Source: an uncultured Bacteroidota bacterium (lineage in GTDB: Bacteria > Bacteroidota > Bacteroidia > Flavobacteriales > Flavobacteriaceae). Taken from it: a stretch of DNA of 64,000 nucleotides. The DNA lies in assembly GCA_902561795.1 (NCBI GenBank), contig CACERG010000005.1, positions 31,146 to 95,145 on the forward strand. The letters run 5' to 3'. Positions 47,272 through 56,459 of this stretch are shown here, piece after piece; the stretch's first letter is position 1; the number at the start of each line of letters is the position of its first letter. The notes under the pieces were generated by a model that ran no database searches, was not told the origin of the DNA, and saw nothing but the letters and a program-made list of their open reading frames with translations. A program made the translations under genes and the position numbers.

Positions 47272-47766
47272 ATGTTTGTTTCATTTAATAAACTTCCTGG
47301 TGATGCAAGAGTTTGGATTTACCAATCAAATCAAACCTTTAATGAAAATCAAGTATCTTTTCTGACAAAGGATTTAGAAAACTTTCTTTCTCATTGGACA
47401 GCTCACAATAAAGAACTTGAAGCATCATTTGAACTGCCCTATTATCGTTTTATAGTACTAGCAGTAAATGAAAAAAAATTAAAAGCGAGCGGATGCTCAA
47501 TTGATACATCTGTTCGCTATATAAAAAAAATTGAAAATAAAATGGGTGTTATTCTTTTAGATAAAATGAATGTAATTTTAAAGAATAATAATTCACTAGT
47601 TTATAAATCGCTAGAATCATTTAAAAAAATGTTTAAAGAAAAACAAATTAATAATGACACTATCGTTTTTAACAATTTGGTTAAGACAGTTGAAGAGTAT
47701 AAAAATATTTGGGAAATTGAGTTAAAAAATAGTTGGCATAAAAAGTTTGTTAAAAATAATTTGTAA
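47272..47766 (+). CDS. Conserved Bacteroidota protein of unknown function
   Basis: 164 residues from ATG 47272; a longer frame from 47245 overlaps the previous gene. The N-terminus PGDARVWIYQSNQTF, then ASGCSIDTSVRYIK near residue 75, are strongly conserved in Bacteroidota proteins that databases often call ABC transporter ATPase, although no Walker motif is present. I therefore give no function. It overlaps the next gene's start region by one base (TAATG arrangement), so translation is coupled to the GH3 fusion protein. Confidence 0.75.
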   Translation: MFVSFNKLPGDARVWIYQSNQTFNENQVSFLTKDLENFLSHWTAHNKELEASFELPYYRFIVLAVNEKKLKASGCSIDTSVRYIKKIENKMGVILLDKMNVILKNNNSLVYKSLESFKKMFKEKQINNDTIVFNNLVKTVEEYKNIWEIELKNSWHKKFVKNNL

Positions 47767-50681
47767 TGCAAATTTCAATTAGGACTTTGTGCTTTTCTTT
47801 GTTTTTCTATTTTTCAAATAATTTAGTTGGGCAGACACCAAACCCTCTAATAGACAAAAAAAATATTTTTGACCAAGAGAGGTGGGTTGATAGTGTTTAT
47901 AGTAAACTAAGCTTAGAAGAAAAGGTAGGACAATTGTTTATGCCAATGGTCTTTACAGAAAGAGATAGCTCACATTTTCATTTCACACTTGATCTTATCA
48001 AAAAATATAAAGTTGGTGGTTTAGTTTTTTCTCTTGGAGGACCTGTTGAACAGACTAAATGGTTAAATGCTTTTCAAAGAGAATCAAAAGTACCTTTGAT
48101 GACAGCTATGGATGCAGAGTGGGGAGTAGCAATGCGTTTAGATTCCGTTATGCCTTTTCCTTGGCCAATGACTCTTGGAGCTATAAAAGATTCAACTCTT
48201 TTAAGAAAAATTGGTAAAAGAATGGGAATGCAAGAAAAAAGACTTGGAATTCATTATAGTTTTGGTCCTACTTTAGATATTAATACTAACCCAAAAAATC
48301 CTATTATTGGTAATAGATCTTACGGATCCTCTCCTGATAGAGTCATTAGGCAGGCCCTAGCAATTATGAAGGGTCACCAAGAGGCAGGTGTTTTAACTTC
48401 TGGTAAACACTTTCCCGGTCATGGAGATACATCAAAAGATTCTCATAAAACTCTTCCAACTGTTAGTTTTTCATCTAAGAGACTCAAAGAAGTTGAATTT
48501 GAACCGTATCGAAGACTTATAAATAGTGGTCTAACCTCAGTAATGGTTGCTCATTTGAATGTTCCAAGTATTTCTGAAAAAGGATTACCTACATCCTTAT
48601 CGAAAGATGTCATCCAAAATATTTTAAAAAATAATTTAGATTTTAAAGGTTTAGTAGTCACCGACGCTTTAAACATGAAAGGAGTTTCAGAATACTCAAA
48701 AGATCAAAATATTGATTTGATGGCTTTTCTTGCAGGACACGACGTCCTTGTAATATCTAATGACATTCCAAAAGGTATTTCATCAATATTGAGCGCATAT
48801 AAAAAAGGGCTTATTTCAGAAGAAAGATTGTCACATTCAGTAAAGAAAGTTCTGATGGCAAAATACAAAGTGGGTTTAAATAATTACAGGCCAGTAAAAA
48901 TAGATGGACTTATTCAAGATTTGAATAAAGTTGAGGATATGGCCCTTAATTACGAAGCATATGGAAAGGCCTTAACATTATTAAAAAATGAAAATCAAAT
49001 TTTACCTCTTGATTCTAAAACTAATCTAGGACATATTGCATTAGGAGATGACTCAAGTAATACTTTTGAAAAGCAGCTTAAAATTTATGGTAACATCAGA
49101 CCAATCAAAGAAAGTAATATTACTGATATTCTCAATGATACTAATGATTTAGATACAATTATAGTCAGCTTCCATAGATCAAATAGTACACCCTATAAGG
49201 CTTACAATTTTTCAGAAAAAGAAATAAGCATGATTTCTAAATTAAGTAAAAAAAAGACTGTAATACTTGATATTTTTGTTAAACCATATGCACTTTTAGA
49301 TATTGACCATTTGAAAGATATTGATGCAATACTCGTAAGTTACCAAAACTCAGATCTATCACAACAACTTAGCGCCGATGCCATTTTTGGAGCTCAATCT
49401 GTAACAGGGAATCTACCTGTTTACATTTCAAATACTTATCCTGAGGGATCTGGAATCGAATTGAGCAAACTAAATAGAATTGGTTTTGCTTTACCAGTGC
49501 ATTTGGGTTTTAACCCAGTTTTAAAAAAAAAAATACAACAGATTTCTAAATCAGCTATTGATTCAATGATGACACCTGGGATTAGGACTTTGGTCACTAG
49601 AAAGGGTAAGATAATTTTGGATCAAGCTTTTGGTTATCATACTTACAAAAAAAAACAACCTGTTTCTAGAAATGATTTATATGATTTAGCTTCTCTAACT
49701 AAAATTTTAGCAACACTACCTCTTGTAATGCAGGATGTTGATCAAGGTAAAATTAATTTAGATACTACTATTTCCGACTTAATTCCTAGCTGGGAAAATT
49801 CTAATAAGTCTAAAATAACATTAAAAGAAATGTTATCACACCAAGCATACCTAATACCTTGGATACCTTTTTATAAAAAAACATTAAACTCTAAAGGAAT
49901 TCCAAAAAGATCAATTTATAAGAAAAAATCTTCAAAAAATTTTTCAATCTCTGTTTCACCAAATCTGTATTTAAAATCTAATTATGAAAAAGTAATTATG
50001 GATTTTATAAAAGAGAGTAAATTATTGAGTGATTCAGAATCTAAATACTCTGATTTACCCTATTATATCTTAAAAAAATATTTTGAAAACTATTCTGGAA
50101 AAAAATATGATAAAATTGTTAAAGAACGTGTATTCAATCCACTTGGTCTAGACCGTATAGGTTACTTACCCTTAAAAACCTTTTCAAAAAGTGAGATAGT
50201 ACCAACTGAAATTGATAGTTATTTTAGGTTTAATGAATTACATGGTTATGTTCATGATATGGGTGCAGCAATGCAAAATGGGGTAGGGGGACATGCTGGT
50301 CTTTTTGGAGATGCTTATTCAGTAGCTGCATTGATGCAAATGTATCTTCAGGGTGGATACTATAATAAAATTAGTCTTTTAAAAAAACCAATTATTGATT
50401 TATTTAACAAATCATATTACAAAAAATATGATAATAGGCGGGGAGTAGGTTTTGATAAACCACAACTTAAGGGTAAACACCTATCAACTTTTGGATATAT
50501 ATCGATGGATAGCTTTGGACATTTTGGTTATACAGGTACATATACTTGGGCCGATCCTGATAAAGAAATAATTATAGTTATTTTAGCTAACAGAACATAT
50601 CCTAATGACAGCTTCTCATTCAGTGAAAATAATGTTCGAACTCGTATCCAAGAAATTGTATATGAATCGATTATTAACTAA
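47766..50681 (+). CDS. GH3 beta-N-acetylhexosaminidase fused to a serine beta-lactamase-like domain
   Basis: 971 residues with a signal peptide (about 22 residues). Residues ~45-375 are a NagZ-type GH3 barrel: KHFPGHGDTSKDSH (K214, H215, D221; the Asp-His loop that serves as acid/base in NagZ) and nucleophile D300 in VVTDALNMKG. Residues ~375-580 resemble the second GH3 domain. Residues ~590-971 are a class C beta-lactamase/DD-peptidase-like serine hydrolase with S643 and K646 in ASLTKI and GHFGYTGTYTW near the C-terminus. A periplasmic murein-recycling or remodelling enzyme is the likely role. The fusion is known in Bacteroidota; bshA follows 11 bp downstream. Confidence 0.87.
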   Translation: MQISIRTLCFSLFFYFSNNLVGQTPNPLIDKKNIFDQERWVDSVYSKLSLEEKVGQLFMPMVFTERDSSHFHFTLDLIKKYKVGGLVFSLGGPVEQTKWLNAFQRESKVPLMTAMDAEWGVAMRLDSVMPFPWPMTLGAIKDSTLLRKIGKRMGMQEKRLGIHYSFGPTLDINTNPKNPIIGNRSYGSSPDRVIRQALAIMKGHQEAGVLTSGKHFPGHGDTSKDSHKTLPTVSFSSKRLKEVEFEPYRRLINSGLTSVMVAHLNVPSISEKGLPTSLSKDVIQNILKNNLDFKGLVVTDALNMKGVSEYSKDQNIDLMAFLAGHDVLVISNDIPKGISSILSAYKKGLISEERLSHSVKKVLMAKYKVGLNNYRPVKIDGLIQDLNKVEDMALNYEAYGKALTLLKNENQILPLDSKTNLGHIALGDDSSNTFEKQLKIYGNIRPIKESNITDILNDTNDLDTIIVSFHRSNSTPYKAYNFSEKEISMISKLSKKKTVILDIFVKPYALLDIDHLKDIDAILVSYQNSDLSQQLSADAIFGAQSVTGNLPVYISNTYPEGSGIELSKLNRIGFALPVHLGFNPVLKKKIQQISKSAIDSMMTPGIRTLVTRKGKIILDQAFGYHTYKKKQPVSRNDLYDLASLTKILATLPLVMQDVDQGKINLDTTISDLIPSWENSNKSKITLKEMLSHQAYLIPWIPFYKKTLNSKGIPKRSIYKKKSSKNFSISVSPNLYLKSNYEKVIMDFIKESKLLSDSESKYSDLPYYILKKYFENYSGKKYDKIVKERVFNPLGLDRIGYLPLKTFSKSEIVPTEIDSYFRFNELHGYVHDMGAAMQNGVGGHAGLFGDAYSVAALMQMYLQGGYYNKISLLKKPIIDLFNKSYYKKYDNRRGVGFDKPQLKGKHLSTFGYISMDSFGHFGYTGTYTWADPDKEIIIVILANRTYPNDSFSFSENNVRTRIQEIVYESIIN

Positions 50682-50692
50682 AAGATAAAAAT

Positions 50693-51829
50693 TTGAATAT
50701 AGCCATAGTTTGTTATCCTACTTTTGGAGGAAGTGGAGTAGTAGCTACTGAACTTGGATTAGCACTTGGTAAAAGAGGTCACAACATTCATTTTATAACC
50801 TATAATCTTCCTGTTCGACTCGAGACATTAAATGACTCTAAAATCCATTTTCATGAAGTTAACGTACCAGACTATCCTTTATTTAAATACCAACCTTATG
50901 AGCTTGCCCTGTCGAGTAGACTTGTTGATGTGATTAAATCCAATAAAATCGATTTACTTCACGTACACTATGCAATTCCACACGCATATGCTGCATATAT
51001 GGCAAAAAAAATGCTTTTTGACATCGGAATTGAGATTCCAATTGTAACAACTCTTCATGGAACTGATATAACTTTAGTTGGAAGTCATCCATTTTATCGA
51101 CCAGCTGTAACTTTTAGTATTAATCATTCGGATAGGGTGACTGCAGTTTCAAAAAGCTTGAAGGAGGATACACTTAATTTATTCGACATAAAAAAGAAAA
51201 TTGATGTAATTCCAAATTTTATTGACATTGAATCGATAGCTTCTAAGGATAAGCCTTGTAAAAGATCACTGTTAGCTGAAAAAGAAGAGAAGATTATTAC
51301 CCACATTAGTAATTTTAGACCACTTAAAAGAATCATAGATGTTATAGATATTTTTAAAGGTATCAATTCAAAAATTAATTCAAAACTTATGATGGTGGGT
51401 GAGGGTCCTGAAAAAAGAAAAGCTTTACGGTATGTTAGCGATAATAAATTGAAGGACAAAGTTTTATTTCTTGGGAATAGCAGTGAAATTGACAAAATCT
51501 TATGTTATTCAGATCTTTTTCTTTTACCTTCAGAAAAGGAAAGCTTTGGACTATCAGCATTAGAAGCTATGGCTCACGGGGTTCCAATAATCTCATCAAA
51601 TGCTGGAGGCATACCCGAGGTCAATTTAAATGGCAAAACTGGTTTTATTTCAAATATTGGAGATACCGATTCTATGATTGATAACGCAATCTCTCTTTTA
51701 AGTAATCCTCAAAAGCACAAATTATTTAAAAAACAGGCTCAATTACAAGCAAAAAAATTTAATCTAGAATCTGTTGTTGATTCATACGAAAGAATCTATA
51801 ATGATGCAGTAGCCACTATCAATTATTAA
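50693..51829 (+). CDS. bshA: N-acetyl-alpha-D-glucosaminyl L-malate synthase BshA
   Basis: 378 residues, GT4-type glycosyltransferase making the first intermediate of bacillithiol from UDP-GlcNAc and L-malate. The N-terminus IAIVCYPTFGGSGVVATELG is the BshA signature, followed by HVHYAIPHAYAA, TTLHGTDITLVG near 120 and the GT4 donor site PSEKESFGLSALEAMAHGVP near 277, EVNLNGKTGF near 305. The start is TTG 50693, 11 bp after the GH3 fusion's stop; no ATG is available before the motif. BshB and BshC are not in this window. Convergent with the penicillin acylase gene (4 bp between stops). Confidence 0.92.
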   Translation: MNIAIVCYPTFGGSGVVATELGLALGKRGHNIHFITYNLPVRLETLNDSKIHFHEVNVPDYPLFKYQPYELALSSRLVDVIKSNKIDLLHVHYAIPHAYAAYMAKKMLFDIGIEIPIVTTLHGTDITLVGSHPFYRPAVTFSINHSDRVTAVSKSLKEDTLNLFDIKKKIDVIPNFIDIESIASKDKPCKRSLLAEKEEKIITHISNFRPLKRIIDVIDIFKGINSKINSKLMMVGEGPEKRKALRYVSDNKLKDKVLFLGNSSEIDKILCYSDLFLLPSEKESFGLSALEAMAHGVPIISSNAGGIPEVNLNGKTGFISNIGDTDSMIDNAISLLSNPQKHKLFKKQAQLQAKKFNLESVVDSYERIYNDAVATINY

Positions 51830-51833
51830 TCTT

Positions 51834-53897
51834 TTATTTGGGATGATAAATCTTTTTGGCATTAGCATAGATTTTTTCTTTATTAAGTGTCATTTTTTTT
51901 GTTTTAAAATTTGAATAAAGTTCCATTTGATCGCTATAATGTTCTGAATCAGGGTGGTCTGAACTACCATATGAAATTATTGATTCTATCTCTGGACCTT
52001 TTTTTGTAAATCGTATTAATTCTATGTATGATTCACCACTTACAACTTTAACTTTTCCATCTTTATATGGTCTTGAAGACATAGCTGTAATCACATCAGG
52101 AAGCCCGAAAATAGGAAGTACTTTATTTCCTCTTACCAATTTTTGATAGTCACCTAAAGCAACATCAGTAGTATTGAAATTTCTTAGTAAATACTTTTTG
52201 GTATTCCTTAAAGCATTGATGATAAAAGAAGGAGGAAAAATTTTTTCTCCATCTAATTCTTTATAAAAAGGTCTTAACTCATTATAAAATACCGCGAATG
52301 TTCCCGCTCCTAAAGAATTTGAATCTGCGTTCCTATCCCATTTTTGTAGACGCCTTATTAAATTTGAAATATCCGGGTATTTTTGAGGATCTAAGCGTTC
52401 CAAATGGTTTATATTCATCCAACTGAAATTATAAGGTTTGGGGTATTGTCTATCATATTTTATTTTTTTAAAATCAGTGTAATTTATTTTTTCATGTTTA
52501 TCTATAAGTTCCTTAATTCTAGTAGATCTATTATTGTCGAATTTTTCAAAACCCATATTTTCATCAAATTGACTTGGGTTAGGATTATCTTCAAGTCCAG
52601 AAGAATGAAAAGGGGTATGATTTGCGTTGTAAAAATATCCTGATTTTGGTTGTAAAACTTGGGGAAGGTCTTCAATATCATAATTCTGAGTCCATAATGT
52701 TTTCCGAGTATTACCAGGAACAACTTGTTTCCAATTATACCCTTTTTCTCTTTTAGGTATTAGCCCATTAGACATGTAAAAAATTGTATCATTTTTATCT
52801 GCATATCCAATATTATATCCAGGTAAGGCTTTCATTTTAAGTATTTTATAAAATTCACTAAAGTTTTTAGCCTTATTCATCAGCCACCATTGATTTAAAG
52901 CTCTTATATCGAAAAGTATAGGGGTTCTAACAGCGTAAAACCCACTTTTATTTTTTAATGTTGGTCCGTAAATACTATTGTAATATTTCTTTTTTATTCT
53001 AATAGGTATACCGAGAAGACTGAATCTAAGAATAGCTTTCCTTTTTATTAGAGATAAATAATTTTCATCAACTCTATACTTCAATTTTTCCTTAGGATGC
53101 ATTTCTAAGGCAAAAACATCAGTTTTATCGGGTTCGTTTACAGTATGCGTCCATGCTAAATTTTCGTTTGTGCCAATTAGAATATTAGGACTACCCGCAA
53201 ATAAAGCTCCTAAAATATTTGTTCCTTCTTCACTACAAAGATGAGCTTCATACCATGAGACTGGACCATCCAGTGGTTGATGAGTATTTATAGCAAAATA
53301 GGTATCTCTATCAGTAGTTTTTTGGCTATTAAAGGCAAACATATTTGACCCTATGTAATTTTCAGTTTTTTCAATTTTTGTTGATATATTATTACTTATA
53401 ATTTTTGAAACCCACATATCTCCTTTGGATGAAACAAAGAGTTGAAGCTGAGCATACCGGAGCATTTTTTTCTCGGTAATTGGAAATAGTTCAGGTACCA
53501 AAACTTCATCTGGATTTATTTCAGCATATCTGTTTAAAGCCTCTGCATATGATTTTACAATAATTTTATATTCTGGTGTAATATCAGATACATATTTTTT
53601 ATCAAACAATTCCTCAGATCCAATAAATTGTGTAATAAAATCTGCTCCTAAACCTTTATTTCCTAAATAATTTGACAAAAGATTATTACCAGCTAAATAT
53701 CCGATCTGGATAGTTTTAAAATCATCTTCAGCATGCGCCCAAGCCAGACCATAGGCTACCTCTCTATCTGTTTTTGCAAAAATATGTGGCACACCAAATT
53801 TGTCGCGTACAATATCAATATCCTGGGGATTGATTTGTGAAATCAAGAAATTGGATAATAAAAACAGGTTTCCAAATAAAAAAAATATTTTCCCCAT
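51834..53897 (-). CDS. Penicillin acylase family Ntn hydrolase
   Basis: 687 residues with a signal peptide (ends FLIS). These periplasmic enzymes are made as a precursor that cuts itself before a nucleophile. GSNMFAF places the likely nucleophile at S184, so the alpha chain would be ~160 residues and the beta chain ~500. Nearby QPLDGPVSWYEAHL, GSPNILIGTNENLAWTHT and the later NSLGAGTFAVFYN are family features. Possible substrates are acylated amino acids, acyl-homoserine lactones or beta-lactams; none can be chosen from sequence. It is divergent from the DUF1080 gene at 53962. Confidence 0.85.
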   Translation of the reverse strand: MGKIFFLFGNLFLLSNFLISQINPQDIDIVRDKFGVPHIFAKTDREVAYGLAWAHAEDDFKTIQIGYLAGNNLLSNYLGNKGLGADFITQFIGSEELFDKKYVSDITPEYKIIVKSYAEALNRYAEINPDEVLVPELFPITEKKMLRYAQLQLFVSSKGDMWVSKIISNNISTKIEKTENYIGSNMFAFNSQKTTDRDTYFAINTHQPLDGPVSWYEAHLCSEEGTNILGALFAGSPNILIGTNENLAWTHTVNEPDKTDVFALEMHPKEKLKYRVDENYLSLIKRKAILRFSLLGIPIRIKKKYYNSIYGPTLKNKSGFYAVRTPILFDIRALNQWWLMNKAKNFSEFYKILKMKALPGYNIGYADKNDTIFYMSNGLIPKREKGYNWKQVVPGNTRKTLWTQNYDIEDLPQVLQPKSGYFYNANHTPFHSSGLEDNPNPSQFDENMGFEKFDNNRSTRIKELIDKHEKINYTDFKKIKYDRQYPKPYNFSWMNINHLERLDPQKYPDISNLIRRLQKWDRNADSNSLGAGTFAVFYNELRPFYKELDGEKIFPPSFIINALRNTKKYLLRNFNTTDVALGDYQKLVRGNKVLPIFGLPDVITAMSSRPYKDGKVKVVSGESYIELIRFTKKGPEIESIISYGSSDHPDSEHYSDQMELYSNFKTKKMTLNKEKIYANAKKIYHPK

Positions 53898-53961
53898 AAA
53901 AATCTTGTTTTAATATCTTATTTTGTAGGATGTTATCTAAATAATAAAAATATTTAACCCA

Positions 53962-54552
53962 ATGAAAAAATTACTTTTAAATATAACCCTTATACTAACA
54001 ACAATATCTTTAACAGCACAGGAATCTTTATTTAATGGCAAAAACCTAGATGGATGGAATATTCACGGAACTGAATTATGGTATGTTGATAATGGTATAT
54101 TAATATGTGAAAGTGGGCCAGATAAAGGATATGGATATTTATCAACAGAAAAATTTTACGATGATTTTGATTTAACTGTTGAGTTTAAACAAGAGGCCAA
54201 TGGGAATAGTGGAGTTTTTATAAGATCTACGTTTGAAGGTACCAAAGTAAGTGGATGGCAAGTTGAAGTTGCACCTCCTGGAAGTGATACAGGGGGGGTT
54301 TATGAATCATATGGACGTGGTTGGTTAATTAAGCCAGATAAGGAAAAAGATAAAGTGTTGAAAATGGGTAAATGGAATAAAATGCGTATTAGGGTTGTGG
54401 GTAATCAAATTCAAAGCTGGCTTAATGGTACCTCGATGATTTCATTAGAAGATGAAATGATTGGTAAAGGAAAGGGTTCAATTGCACTTCAAATTCATGA
54501 TGGGGGTGGAATAAAAGTTCGTTGGCGAAATTTAGTTGTAAATGAATTATAG
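53962..54552 (+). CDS. Secreted DUF1080 (3-keto-disaccharide hydrolase-like) protein
   Basis: 196 residues with signal peptide MKKLLLNITLILTTISLTAQ, then one jelly-roll of the DUF1080 family: LFNGKNLDGWNIHG, GYLSTEKFYDDFDLTVEFK, NSGVFIRS, VYESYGRGWL and WNKMRIRVVGNQIQSWLNG. The family, related to laminarinase-like lectin folds, includes 3-keto-glycoside hydrolases and carbohydrate-binding proteins. Probably acts on sugars outside the inner membrane. Its stop codon overlaps the stop of the convergent pterin dehydratase gene by six bases. Confidence 0.85.
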   Translation: MKKLLLNITLILTTISLTAQESLFNGKNLDGWNIHGTELWYVDNGILICESGPDKGYGYLSTEKFYDDFDLTVEFKQEANGNSGVFIRSTFEGTKVSGWQVEVAPPGSDTGGVYESYGRGWLIKPDKEKDKVLKMGKWNKMRIRVVGNQIQSWLNGTSMISLEDEMIGKGKGSIALQIHDGGGIKVRWRNLVVNEL

Positions 54553-54828
54553 TTTTAGATCATCAATTGTTTTTGCAAGCTTGAAATCTTTATACGATAT
54601 CCCATTTACGTCATGGGTTTTCAATTCAATTCTAAGATGGTTATAGCTATTTGTTAAAACCGGATGATGCCCTTGTTCTTCAGCAATCTCAGCTATTTTG
54701 TTAATAAATTCAATGGCCTTTACAAAATTTTCAAACTCAAATTCCTTACAAAGCGATCCATTAATAATTTTCCAGTTATCAATATTTGTTATTTTATTAT
54801 TAATCTCTTTGTTAGTTAATGCTTTCAT
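54547..54828 (-). CDS. 4a-hydroxytetrahydrobiopterin dehydratase
   Basis: 93 residues, the usual length for pterin-4a-carbinolamine dehydratase. The signature EEQGHHPVLTNSYNHLRIEL with paired histidines, then THDVNGISYKDFKLAKTID, is clear. It regenerates the pterin cofactor after aromatic amino-acid hydroxylases. No phenylalanine hydroxylase is in this window. Convergent with, and overlapping by six bases, the DUF1080 gene. Confidence 0.93.
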   Translation of the reverse strand: MKALTNKEINNKITNIDNWKIINGSLCKEFEFENFVKAIEFINKIAEIAEEQGHHPVLTNSYNHLRIELKTHDVNGISYKDFKLAKTIDDLKL

Positions 54829-54877
54829 GGAGTAAAGATATCTTTAGAATTTTATATTAAAATTATAAAAACTCATC

Positions 54878-55126
54878 TTAATTGCATGATCCCTTTTCAA
54901 AAATAACCACACCATTATTTTCTGCAATACAGTCATTTGAATAGGTTACTTGGTTACAACCGCAAACCGGGTCATAGATCATATAGCAAACAGCTGATGA
55001 ATCAATTAAATTCTCGTCTATGCAACCAGAATCATTTGGAGACTCATTAATGGGTTCACAATACGAAAAAAGCGGCATAATTATGCTAAGAATTACAATT
55101 GTTATATTATTGGAGAGGACTTTCAA
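54878..55126 (-). CDS. Small exported Kazal-like cysteine-rich protein
   Basis: 82 residues from TTG 55126, which lies 5 bases past the upstream gene's stop; an ATG at 55162 is also open but would overlap that gene. A hydrophobic N-terminus ends LFSYC, a poor lipobox. The mature part has a Kazal-like layout with six cysteines: AVCYMIYDPVCGCNQVTY then SNDCIAENNGV and a C-terminal KGSC. Kazal domains inhibit serine proteases in animals; similar bacterial copies are common in Bacteroidota but their targets are not known. It follows the class V aminotransferase gene. Confidence 0.6.
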   Translation of the reverse strand: MKVLSNNITIVILSIIMPLFSYCEPINESPNDSGCIDENLIDSSAVCYMIYDPVCGCNQVTYSNDCIAENNGVVIFEKGSCN

Positions 55127-55130
55127 ATAA

Positions 55131-56387
55131 TCAAGTGTCTGCCAAATTTTGCATTGCTGCAATAAAACTATCTATCTCTTGGGTATTATTAAACACATTA
55201 GGTGTAATCCTACAACCTTTAACATTTGCATAATCTATAGCCACTGTAAATATCTTGAATTCTTCATAAAGACGTTTTGCTAGTAACTCAGGCTTCATAT
55301 TCCTAATTCCAACATTTCCGATGCCGCAGCTCCTTTTTTTATCATAAGGGGTATTTATTATTATTTTAGGGTTATCTTTTAATGCATCAACCCAATAAGA
55401 TTTTAAATAATGTAGTCTTTTCTCTTTTCTTTTTATACCAATCCAATTCAAATATTCAATAGAATCGATTATACTTAAATCAGTACTACAGGGATGAGTT
55501 CCTGTATGACTCAACCGTTGGATTTTTTTGGGATTTTTTTCATGATCAGCTATTAATGGCCAAATATTTGGTATATGTTTTGAATCAACATATAAAAGAC
55601 CTGCACCTAGAGGTGTTGCTAACCATTTGTGAAGACTTGATCCATAATAATCACAACCTAAGTCTTCAATTTTAAAATCAAAATGCCCTACACAATGTGC
55701 ACCATCAACTAAAACTTGAACTCCATAATTTTTTGCCATACGGCATATTTTTTTAATAGGTAAAATTTGGCCAGTAATGTTTATCATGTGACTGACCATA
55801 ATAAGTTTAGTTTTTGCAGTTATTTGACCTTTATAAATTGAAACTATTTCTTCATCATTTGAAGGATGATTAGGTATGGAGACCTTTTTCAAAATAACAT
55901 TGTGTCTTCTGCTAATTTGCTCAAACATGTCTTGCATAGAACCATAATCCTGTAATGCATAAATTGCTTCGTCACCATTTTTCCAAGGAAATCCACTAAT
56001 CACAAGATCTAAAGATTCGGTTGCATTTCTTGTAATAACAAGATTCTCTGAAGGACAATTAACAAGTTTTGAGAGTTGATTGGTTACCATAGCCTTGTCC
56101 TTAAAACGATTATTTCTCATGTAAAAGGATCCTTCAAGGTTTATCCTTTTAATATGTTCGATTTGTTTTGCTAGAGTTGGTTTGGGAATAATGTTATAAT
56201 ACCCACTTTCAAGATTAATAAAATCAGGATGTAAATTATACTGACTTCGTACTAACTTCCAGAAATCCGATTCATTGTAATTAGTTGTATCAATTAGTTT
56301 TGAATCTACCTTGTCATAACTGATTTGATGTGTAAAGGGTAATAATCCAAGAGCTCCGATATTTCTTAAAAAAGTTCTTTTGTCCAT
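55131..56387 (-). CDS. Class V aminotransferase-like PLP enzyme
   Basis: 418 residues from ATG 56387 (MDKRTFLRNIGALG). The frame is open to 56459 but the added residues do not fit. PLP-dependent fold type I: TRNATESLDLV near residue 105, VDGAHCVGHFDFKIEDLGCDYYGSSLHKW places the PLP aspartate and Schiff-base lysine K254. The N-terminus looks like a short twin-arginine-less export or membrane-linked segment (FLRNIGALGLLPF) as in many Bacteroidota isopenicillin-N-epimerase-like proteins. Reaction unknown; cysteine desulfurase, epimerase and aminotransferase activities all occur in the family. Confidence 0.82.
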   Translation of the reverse strand: MDKRTFLRNIGALGLLPFTHQISYDKVDSKLIDTTNYNESDFWKLVRSQYNLHPDFINLESGYYNIIPKPTLAKQIEHIKRINLEGSFYMRNNRFKDKAMVTNQLSKLVNCPSENLVITRNATESLDLVISGFPWKNGDEAIYALQDYGSMQDMFEQISRRHNVILKKVSIPNHPSNDEEIVSIYKGQITAKTKLIMVSHMINITGQILPIKKICRMAKNYGVQVLVDGAHCVGHFDFKIEDLGCDYYGSSLHKWLATPLGAGLLYVDSKHIPNIWPLIADHEKNPKKIQRLSHTGTHPCSTDLSIIDSIEYLNWIGIKRKEKRLHYLKSYWVDALKDNPKIIINTPYDKKRSCGIGNVGIRNMKPELLAKRLYEEFKIFTVAIDYANVKGCRITPNVFNNTQEIDSFIAAMQNLADT

Positions 56388-56459
56388 CTTAATACAATTT
56401 AAAAAAAATATTTTGTTTATGAGTAGATCAACTAAATTCAAGAATTTATGATTAATCAC

